A DNA stretch of 11,217 bases from Phycisphaerales bacterium. GTDB lineage: Bacteria > Planctomycetota > Phycisphaerae > Phycisphaerales > UBA1924. Numbering within the stretch: position 1 is the first letter of the stretch; every line of letters begins with the position of its first letter. Below, piece after piece: positions 5,473 through 11,217 of the stretch. Location: contig JAGVLZ010000016.1 in the NCBI GenBank assembly GCA_020054055.1, positions 1-11,217 on the forward strand. The letters run 5' to 3'. The position numbers and the translations under genes are program-made. The notes under the pieces were generated by a model. It worked only from the letters and a program-made list of their open reading frames with translations, was not told where the DNA came from and did no database searches.

Positions 5473-7293
5473 ATGAACTGGAATGCGTTCCGTGTGTGTA
5501 TGGTGGTGCTCGTCTTGGTGATCTGCGGTCTTGATTCGTCATTCGCACGCGGCGAGCCACCGGCTACACCGGTGGGCGAAGAGAACCGGGAGCCGCGATA
5601 CTTTCGATGGCATCTGGAGGAAAGGGTGCCGCTGACGCTGGATCTCACCCGGATTGTCTTACTGCGTGAGGGTGACGTGCCGGACCACTCACCGACGCGG
5701 GAAGCGATCGAGGCTTGGGCTCGGGCAAAGCAGGTGCCTTGGGCACTTGATGCGAGGCATGGCATGGCACCCCAGTCGATCCAGCCCCACGACGAAATCC
5801 GGATGTGGGTTGCGGATTTGTCGGCGAAGCATCTCACCGCCGAGGGGATTGAAGCGCTGGTGGCGGAACTGTCAAAGGATCCGATGATCGAGTTCGCGGG
5901 ACCAGTATTTTCGACGGACCTGGGACCAAGCTTTCTCACGCGTTACATCATGCTCAACTCGCATGAAGGGATTCTCTCCACCGATGTAGCCGAGTTGGTC
6001 AAGAGGCTGGAGGTCGGGGAGATCGTATCTCAAGAATACTTGGGCATGCCGCGGCATTTCCGCATTCGATCCTACTCGAAAAACGGGTTCGAGGTGCTCC
6101 GAGCAGCAAACAGTCTCCACACCCAGGACATTGTCCGATTTGCGGAACCAGATTGGTACGTTTCGGGCCGAACGGAACTGATCCCGAATGATCCGGGCTT
6201 TGGTCTTCAATGGGGTTTACACAATACGGGTCAATCCGGGGGCTTTACAGATGTCGATATCGATGCGCCGGAAGCATGGGATGTGGCCGTCACGGGCCGA
6301 AGTTCCACGGTTCTGATTCTCGATGATGGAGTACAGGTCAATCACCCTGACCTGAACTATGACACCCGGTTCGGAAAGAACTTCACTTCATTTCCGCCGG
6401 ATGGCGACGGCTCTCCAGTTTCGCCTAATGACAGGCACGGAACAGCGGTCGCCGGAGTCGTAGCAGCAAGGACTAACAATGCACTCGGAGTCGCAGGAGT
6501 TGGACTCGGAGTGTTCCTCGTCTCTGCCAAGATTTACAATCCGAACGCTTCAGGTGGTTTCACTCCGAATGTTCAATCGATCGCGGCTGGCATCATGTAC
6601 AGCCTCGATGTGGGGGCTCAAGTGACGAATTCCAGTTTCTCGCTCGGTCAATCTTCGCAGACGATTAGCTTCGCTTATGAAGATACATGGAACGCGGGCG
6701 TTGTCCACTTCGCAGCCTCGGGGAACGGCGCGGCGCCATTCGTGAGTTACCCTGCCTCTCTTCCCTGGGTGGCCGCAGTGGGAGCGATCGACCGCACGGG
6801 ATTGCGAGCGGACTTCAGCAACACCGGTTTCGATCTTGACTTCGTCGGACCCGGCGTGGACATCTACACGACAGACCGAACCGGCTGCGCCGGTTATAAC
6901 TGTGGCTCGAATCCTGACTATGTCATCAGCCCCGATGGCAGCGGGACGGACGGCACCTCGTTCGCGTCGCCATACGCCGCGGGCGTCGCCGCGCTGCTGC
7001 TCCGTCGTAACCCCCGTCTCACTCCCCAGCAGGTCATTTCGAGGATGCAGCAGACCTGCGTCGACATCAGTCCACAGGTGTATGGGTTCGGATTCGACGA
7101 GTTCACGGGATATGGGCTGATTAGCGCTGCGGCGGCGCTGGGCGGAACCGCCATGCCGCGGACGGGCGACGCCAACGGCGACAATGCCGCTAACTTCGCC
7201 GACATCACCGCCGTCCTGACGAACTTCGGCACCACGAATCTCGATGGCGACGCCGACTACAACGGCACGGTTGTGTTCGCGGACATCACCTGA
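5473..7293 (+). CDS. Secreted S8 (subtilisin-family) serine protease with truncated dockerin-like C-terminus
   Basis: A 606-residue preproprotease. Residues 1-25 form a signal peptide (MNWNAFRVCMVVLVLVICGL, likely cut near SSFA|RG). Residues about 45-230 are a long propeptide that appears to hold two similar units, each ending in a strand such as MIEFAGPVF or IVRFAEPDW. The catalytic domain (about 236-555) begins with the fervidolysin-type PNDPGFGLQWGLHNTGQSGG. The triad is Asp284 (LILDDGV), His322 (RHGTAVAG) and Ser496 (GTSFASP), with oxyanion Asn418 (ASGNG). A planctomycete dockerin-like module follows: loop 1 DANGDNAANFAD (566-577) and loop 2 DADYNGTVVFAD (593-604). The TGA at 7291 ends the protein right after the second FADIT, removing the final helix. 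The protein is exported; its substrate is unknown. Base composition of the protease part is visibly less GC-rich than the neighbouring genes. Confidence 0.92.
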   Translation: MNWNAFRVCMVVLVLVICGLDSSFARGEPPATPVGEENREPRYFRWHLEERVPLTLDLTRIVLLREGDVPDHSPTREAIEAWARAKQVPWALDARHGMAPQSIQPHDEIRMWVADLSAKHLTAEGIEALVAELSKDPMIEFAGPVFSTDLGPSFLTRYIMLNSHEGILSTDVAELVKRLEVGEIVSQEYLGMPRHFRIRSYSKNGFEVLRAANSLHTQDIVRFAEPDWYVSGRTELIPNDPGFGLQWGLHNTGQSGGFTDVDIDAPEAWDVAVTGRSSTVLILDDGVQVNHPDLNYDTRFGKNFTSFPPDGDGSPVSPNDRHGTAVAGVVAARTNNALGVAGVGLGVFLVSAKIYNPNASGGFTPNVQSIAAGIMYSLDVGAQVTNSSFSLGQSSQTISFAYEDTWNAGVVHFAASGNGAAPFVSYPASLPWVAAVGAIDRTGLRADFSNTGFDLDFVGPGVDIYTTDRTGCAGYNCGSNPDYVISPDGSGTDGTSFASPYAAGVAALLLRRNPRLTPQQVISRMQQTCVDISPQVYGFGFDEFTGYGLISAAAALGGTAMPRTGDANGDNAANFADITAVLTNFGTTNLDGDADYNGTVVFADIT

Positions 7294-7314
7294 GTGCTAA
7301 AAAACTTCGATTAG
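7291..7314 (+). pseudogene. Remnant of the last dockerin helix behind an in-frame TGA
   Basis: After the TGA (7291-7293) the protease frame continues as V-L-K-N-F-D and then TAG (7312-7314). Loop 1 of the same module is followed by AVLTNFG, so FADIT-[TGA]-VLKNFD restores the expected repeat with the TGA standing at one codon. This indicates a nonsense substitution, a sequencing error or recoding, not the natural end. The rest of the gap to 7385 has only short GC palindromes and no clear terminator. Confidence 0.65.
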
Positions 7315-7385
7315 CATGCGAAAAGTCGGGGTTTGATGGTGGGAGGCGCCGACGCCAATCCCGGGCCGGAAAGCCGGAGGCTTCT

Positions 7386-8345
7386 TCAGAACAGACCGTC
7401 CTCCTCCGCACCGCGCGCCGCTGTCGGCTGCGTCAGGTTTCGCTTCTGGAAGATCGGGTTCACGTGCAGCGTCGGCTCGGCGTACTTGATCCGGTAGGGT
7501 CCTTTCCCGATCCGCTCGAAGGCGGAAGCGGCGTTGGCCTTGCTGTACTCGAAACCGATGGACCGCCGCCGGAGTTCCCGGGCCACGGTGCAGGTGGTCC
7601 CCGAGCCGAGGAAGGGGTCGAGGACCAGATCGTCCTCATTCGAGCAGGCCCGGATGACCCGTTCGAGATAGACCTCCGGGATCTGGTTGTCGTGACCCGG
7701 GCGGCGTTCATTGTTGTTGCCCTGGATGCGTCCCCAGTTCTTGCCGTACCACACGTCCATGGGGACGCGGAGGCCGCTCTCGCCTTCCTTTTTGTTGTAG
7801 GTGCGTTTGTCGGCGTAGGTGGTCGCGCGGTCGGAGGGTTCGAGGATCGGCTTCACGTTCCACGTCCGCTTGAAGGGGTCCTTGCAGAAGTAGAAGACGT
7901 GGACCTTGGAGTTGATGAACTTTTCGAGGCGGTTCTGGCCGAATCGGTAGTGCCAGATGCACCAGTTCACCATGTGCAGTCTGCGCTGCTTGAGGTGAAC
8001 GCAGATCTCCGCGGCCCAGTCGTCCGGGATGTTCACCCAGAGCGTCCCCTGGGGCTTGAGCGCCTTGATGCAGCCGTCGAGCCAGTCGTAGGTGAACTTC
8101 AGGTAGTCGTCGTCGGGGATCGCATCGTCCCACACCGTGTTGTCGGTCCCAGAATGCGGCGAGTCTTCGACGTGCCGATCGTAATCCCGCTTCCAGTTGA
8201 AAGGCGGGTCGGCGTAGATGAGGTCGATCTCACCCGCCTTGCACTCAGGCACGCTCGCGAGGAGTTCGCGCGAGTCACCGACGTAGACGCGAGTGTCGGG
8301 GGATTTGAGGTGGAAGGCGGGGGCGGGTGCGGCGGAGCGGGTCAT
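7386..8345 (-). CDS. Beta-class site-specific DNA methyltransferase (N6-adenine or N4-cytosine)
   Basis: A 319-residue SAM-dependent methyltransferase of the N6_N4_Mtase family. The catalytic motif IV, ADPPFNW (45-51), comes before the SAM-binding motif I, LDPFLGSGTT (242-251), an order that defines the beta class. The variable region between them (about 105-215) would contain target recognition. HDNQIPEVYLERVIRACS (218-235) is the motif X-like helix leading into motif I. DPPF is compatible with adenine methylation, but base specificity cannot be fixed from sequence. Length is typical. The ATG at 8345 is divergent from the restriction gene, with 82 bases between, and lacks a Shine-Dalgarno. 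No second restriction gene accompanies it, so it is either an orphan methyltransferase or an additional member of the restriction island. Confidence 0.9.
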   Translation of the reverse strand: MTRSAAPAPAFHLKSPDTRVYVGDSRELLASVPECKAGEIDLIYADPPFNWKRDYDRHVEDSPHSGTDNTVWDDAIPDDDYLKFTYDWLDGCIKALKPQGTLWVNIPDDWAAEICVHLKQRRLHMVNWCIWHYRFGQNRLEKFINSKVHVFYFCKDPFKRTWNVKPILEPSDRATTYADKRTYNKKEGESGLRVPMDVWYGKNWGRIQGNNNERRPGHDNQIPEVYLERVIRACSNEDDLVLDPFLGSGTTCTVARELRRRSIGFEYSKANAASAFERIGKGPYRIKYAEPTLHVNPIFQKRNLTQPTAARGAEEDGLF

Positions 8346-8391
8346 GTCGAGAAGGTAACGAGGGAGAGTTCACGATCGGGGCGACGAAGCC

Positions 8392-8420
8392 TCGACATAC
8401 CCGAACGCATCCCGTATACT
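8392..8420 (+). promoter_or_regulatory. Sigma-70-like promoter giving a leaderless restriction mRNA
   Basis: The -35 TCGACA (8392-8397) and -10 TATACT (8415-8420) are 17 bases apart; each matches consensus at five of six positions. The expected transcription start is 8426-8428, which is at the ATG (8428). No Shine-Dalgarno precedes the ATG, consistent with leaderless translation. Confidence 0.65.
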
Positions 8421-8427
8421 GAATTTT

Positions 8428-9438
8428 ATGGCCCAAGATGGGAAGGCGACAGCCCAGAGCGGAACATGTCGGCGACGCACGGCACCCGCCAAAATCAACG
8501 CTGACAAGCCGCACCTTTGGAAAGCCGATATCGCGGCCTCCGTTGACCAGTTCAATCGGTGGTTCATGGAGTTCGCGCCGCATGCATTTCGCTCGACGCG
8601 TGTCAAGACAACCAAGCATGTGAAGGCCGCGCTGATCGCCACGCGCGACCTCCGCGCCCTCGACTGCGCCACGCTGCGAGCGAATCCGAGCGCACTCCCG
8701 ACGCTGCGGATGTGTACCGCACCGCCCTTGGCGGTGGATCGCTTGGTCGGACTCGCGGGCGCGAGCAAGTCGCTCATCGGCAGCATGGAGGAGGGCAAAC
8801 TCTCGGCGCGAATGAAGAGTGAACTTCTCGACGAAAACCTGACCAAAGTATGCCGTGTGCTTGCGAAACTCCTCGACCGCGATATTTTCCCCTGGCTCGA
8901 TGCCAGCAAGGCTCCGACGGGCCACGAGCGCGATCGAGCATCCACGATCGTCGCGGATCGGTTGTGCAGCGTTGTAGCCAATCCGATCGTCCGTAATGCT
9001 CAGGAACAACGGCAACTCGCCCTCATCGCCGACTGGTTGGACAAGCGGGGCTATCGAAAGCAAGCCCACCCGACCGGGGACCCGCTCGGGAAGATGAAGG
9101 CGGGCACCTATTCGTTTCGCATGAACCTCGCAGTGGGAAAATCCCTCAAAGTCAGGATCCCTATTGACGTAGTTGCTCAGCCGAGAAAAGTGCGGAAGGA
9201 CCGCTTGCCAATTCTCATCGAGGCCAAGTCTGCGGGAGACTTCACCAACACCAATAAGAGGCGCAAAGAGGAAGCCACAAAGGTCCACCAACTTCAAGAA
9301 AAGTTCGGCAAGGACGTGTGCTTCGTCCTCTTCCTCTGTGGGTATTTTGGCAGCGATTACTTGGGATATGAAGCCGCCGAGGGCATCGACTGGGTGTGGG
9401 AGCATCGCATCGACGATCTTGCGAAACTAGGACTCTGA
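8428..9438 (+). CDS. XamI-like type II restriction endonuclease
   Basis: A 336-residue protein that I recognise as the XamI restriction endonuclease family from INADKPHLWKADIAASVDQF (23-42) and NRWFMEFAPHAFR (43-55). XamI itself cuts GTCGAC (as SalI does), so that target is inferred. A plausible PD-(D/E)XK nuclease core is Asp247 in RIPIDVVA, followed by Glu265-Ala-Lys267 in LPILIEAKSAGD; a basic stretch NKRRKEEATK (276-285) and strand CFVLFLCGYFG (298-308) follow. The ATG at 8428 is the only upstream Met before the conserved start. The first 22 residues are probably a variable leader. The gene ends five bases before the methyltransferase start, forming an R-then-M operon from the promoter at 8392-8420. 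Part of the cell's defence against foreign DNA. Confidence 0.85.
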   Translation: MAQDGKATAQSGTCRRRTAPAKINADKPHLWKADIAASVDQFNRWFMEFAPHAFRSTRVKTTKHVKAALIATRDLRALDCATLRANPSALPTLRMCTAPPLAVDRLVGLAGASKSLIGSMEEGKLSARMKSELLDENLTKVCRVLAKLLDRDIFPWLDASKAPTGHERDRASTIVADRLCSVVANPIVRNAQEQRQLALIADWLDKRGYRKQAHPTGDPLGKMKAGTYSFRMNLAVGKSLKVRIPIDVVAQPRKVRKDRLPILIEAKSAGDFTNTNKRRKEEATKVHQLQEKFGKDVCFVLFLCGYFGSDYLGYEAAEGIDWVWEHRIDDLAKLGL

Positions 9439-9443
9439 ACTGA

Positions 9444-11045
9444 ATGATCGCACAACGTCACAAGACTATTGAAGTGGAACGCCAGGCGATCCAAGTGGCG
9501 CTGGATGCGACCAAGTCGGCAACCGAGCGTAACCGTCTCGGCCAGTTCGCCACGCCCAACGCCCTCGCCCTGGATATCGCCCGCTACGTTGGCACATTGT
9601 TCGGCAGCCGCAAGCGTGGAATCCGCTTCGCAGACCCGTCCATCGGTTCTGGAAGTTTCTTCTCCGCCGCGCTCGCGGTGTATGGCGCCAGGCGATTGGA
9701 GAGCGCCGTCGGCATCGAACTTGACGCCGCTTTCGCCGACGCGGCCCGCAGCCTGTGGACCGATGCCGGACTGGAAGTCGTGCGTGGCGACTTCACGCGC
9801 GTGGTTGCCAACGGCTCCTGCCCGTCAGCGCCAAACCTGATCTTGGCGAATCCGCCCTATGTCCGCCACCATCACATGGACCGCGAGGCCAAGGAACGCC
9901 TTCAACGGCTCGCGCTCAAGATGACCGGCGTCGAGGTCAACGGACTTGCGGGCCTCTACGTCTACTTCCTCTTACTTGCCACGGCATGGATGGAAGATGG
10001 CGGATATGCGGCATGGCTGATCCCGTCGGAGTTCATGGATGTTAACTATGGCGCAGCGCTCAAAGGCTTCCTGACCGATCGCGTCACGCTCATCCGCGCT
10101 CACCGATTCGATCCCGAGGATGTTCAGTTCGGCGACGCGTTTGTATCATCGGTAGTAGTGGTCTTCAAGAAGGCCCCGCCGCGCCTCGGCCACGCGCCCG
10201 AGTTCACGTTTGGCGGCTCATTAGCGGCGCCACACACCCGCGATCGCATCTCGCTCGATCAACTTCGCAGATCACGCAAGTGGACCGTTTTTCCCGCGCA
10301 CTCACAAAACGACCGGCACACGCTTAGCAACGGCACTGGCCCGGTGCTTTCCGACTTCTTCCGCATCCAACGCGGCATCGCCACCGGCGACAACAAGTTT
10401 TTCATCCTGAGCCGGGCCGATGCGAAGCGTTATCGCCTCCCCGCGAAGTACCTGCGGCCGGTTCTCCCAAGCCCGCGGCACCTCAAGACCACCGTAGTTG
10501 ACGCTGACGCGGACGGCTTCCCGATCATCGACCGTCAACTCTGCGTCATCGACTGCGATCTCCCAGAGAATCTCGCTGAACTGCGGCATCCGGCACTGTG
10601 GGACTACCTGCAAACCGCCGAAGCCCTCGGCGTCAAAGATGGCTATCTCGTTGGCAAGCGCACCCCGTGGTACAAGCAAGAGCAGCGTAACCCTTCCCCA
10701 TTCCTTTGCACTTACATGGGACGAGGCGGAGACACAAAACGACCATTTCGGTTTATCCACAACCGCTCGAAGGCGATCGGCACCAATCTCTATCTCATGC
10801 TCTACCCGTTGCATGGTCTCGCCGCCATGCTCCGCGAACACCCGACGCGGGCGATCGAGGTTCACGACCTGTTGTGCCAAATCACAGGACATGAACTGCG
10901 CGGTGAAGGGCGTGTCTACGGCGGTGGCCTGAACAAAATCGAGCCGAGCGAACTGGGCCGAATCTCGGCGGCGCATTTCGTTGAGCGCTGGCCGGACCTC
11001 GCGGCGTCCGTGAGGCGTGAAGAAGTGGTCGGGCTGTTCGGTTGA
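9444..11045 (+). CDS. Gamma-class N6-adenine DNA methyltransferase, partner of the XamI-like endonuclease
   Basis: A 533-residue modification enzyme expected to protect the site cut by the upstream endonuclease (inferred GTCGAC). Motif order is that of the gamma class: motif X RLGQFATP (31-38), motif I FADPSIGSGSF (62-72), an acidic motif II GIELD (90-94), GDF (115-117) and catalytic motif IV LANPPYV (134-140). NPPY indicates adenine-N6 methylation. The C-terminal part (about 240-520) would hold target recognition. It starts five bases after the endonuclease stop; an AGGA at 9429-9432 is rather far from the ATG, so translational coupling is likely. Length fits the SalI/XamI methylases as I recall them. 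No controller (C) protein gene is present. The 96 bases after its stop contain no clear terminator. Confidence 0.92.
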   Translation: MIAQRHKTIEVERQAIQVALDATKSATERNRLGQFATPNALALDIARYVGTLFGSRKRGIRFADPSIGSGSFFSAALAVYGARRLESAVGIELDAAFADAARSLWTDAGLEVVRGDFTRVVANGSCPSAPNLILANPPYVRHHHMDREAKERLQRLALKMTGVEVNGLAGLYVYFLLLATAWMEDGGYAAWLIPSEFMDVNYGAALKGFLTDRVTLIRAHRFDPEDVQFGDAFVSSVVVVFKKAPPRLGHAPEFTFGGSLAAPHTRDRISLDQLRRSRKWTVFPAHSQNDRHTLSNGTGPVLSDFFRIQRGIATGDNKFFILSRADAKRYRLPAKYLRPVLPSPRHLKTTVVDADADGFPIIDRQLCVIDCDLPENLAELRHPALWDYLQTAEALGVKDGYLVGKRTPWYKQEQRNPSPFLCTYMGRGGDTKRPFRFIHNRSKAIGTNLYLMLYPLHGLAAMLREHPTRAIEVHDLLCQITGHELRGEGRVYGGGLNKIEPSELGRISAAHFVERWPDLAASVRREEVVGLFG

Positions 11046-11129
11046 TGGACGCCGAAATGGCATGCCCTTGCCACCGCGTCCCGTGCAACCGATCTCGCGC
11101 CCCCTCCGCCGCGCCCCACCAAATCTCGT

Positions 11130-11133
11130 TAGG
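11130..11133 (+). promoter_or_regulatory. Shine-Dalgarno for the terminal lipoprotein gene
   Basis: AGGA stands eight bases before the ATG at 11142, supporting the start of the partial gene at the window edge. Confidence 0.5.
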
Positions 11134-11141
11134 ATTTCGCC

Positions 11142-11217
11142 ATGCAACCACGCACCAGCGCCGTCGGCCTCGCGGCCGCACTCCTGCTCGCCTCGTGCTC
11201 GACCCCGCGCGACGATC
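11142..11217 (+). CDS. Lipoprotein, N-terminal fragment
   Basis: Only 25 codons and one base lie within the window. The start has Arg4, a hydrophobic stretch AVGLAAALLLA and a lipobox LASC ending at Cys19, followed by STPRDD. This is a lipoprotein signal peptide for signal peptidase II, so the mature protein would be lipid-anchored in the envelope. The Asp residues come too late after the Cys to say anything firm about sorting. The gene is on the same strand as the methyltransferase, 96 bases downstream. The function of the mature part cannot be seen. Confidence 0.65.
   Translation, partial: MQPRTSAVGLAAALLLASCSTPRDD

Noticed and set aside
7464..8504. Plus-strand frame of 346 codons opposite the beta-class methyltransferase
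   Set aside because: The minus strand has complete catalytic and SAM motifs; this frame is a shadow.
8275..9405. Minus-strand frame of 376 codons opposite the endonuclease
   Set aside because: The plus strand encodes the recognised XamI-like protein with promoter; the antisense frame has no motif and overlaps the methyltransferase start.
11046..11141. TGGCA...TGCCA dyad after the methyltransferase as a terminator
   Set aside because: The stem is only five bases with no T-run.
10302..11147. Minus-strand frame of 281 codons at the end of the gamma-class methyltransferase
   Set aside because: Antisense shadow of a motif-complete gene.

Overview
The window is high-GC bacterial DNA that most resembles Planctomycetota, probably the Phycisphaerae. 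This lineage call is an inference. It rests on a secreted protease ending in a dockerin-like DxNxD...FADIT module typical of planctomycete exoproteins, on a GldA/F/G-type ABC operon, on frequent starts without a Shine-Dalgarno site, and on palindromic GC-rich repeats inside genes. No rRNA, tRNA, CRISPR array, transposase or integrase was seen. No stretch longer than about 270 bases lacks a gene.

Positions 1-2419, minus strand: a three-gene ABC exporter operon read right to left. It encodes an ATPase, a six-helix ABC-2 permease and a GldG-like auxiliary protein that runs off the left edge. Both junctions are ATGA stop/start overlaps, so translation is probably coupled. A 55-bp palindromic repeat present twice in tandem encodes the extra C-terminus of the ATPase and appears to supply the ribosome binding site of the permease. 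A second, degenerate palindrome lies in the extra N-terminus of the GldG-like protein.

Positions 2617-4182, plus strand: an orphan regulator with PAS-like, GAF, histidine-less DHp-like and receiver regions. Positions 4228-5206, minus strand: a DUF1801 protein with a lysine-rich tail, and a small STAS protein lacking the usual phosphorylatable serine.

Positions 5473-7293, plus strand: a secreted subtilisin-family (S8) protease with a duplicated-looking prodomain. Its C-terminal dockerin-like module is cut by a TGA. The same frame continues with seven more codons that match the missing helix, so this looks like a recent nonsense mutation or a recoded codon.

Positions 7386-11045: a DNA modification and restriction island. 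A beta-class DNA methyltransferase (minus strand) diverges from a XamI-like restriction endonuclease, which is followed five bases later by its gamma-class adenine methyltransferase. The endonuclease promoter (TCGACA-17-TATACT) would start transcription at the ATG itself, giving a leaderless mRNA. From family membership the expected target is GTCGAC. The window ends in the first 25 codons of a lipoprotein.

The best candidates for something unusual are the repeat that provides both a protein tail and a ribosome binding site, the interrupted dockerin, the histidine-less kinase-like regulator, the serine-less STAS protein, and the leaderless restriction gene next to two methyltransferases of different class. 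No wholly new system is demonstrable from the sequence alone.
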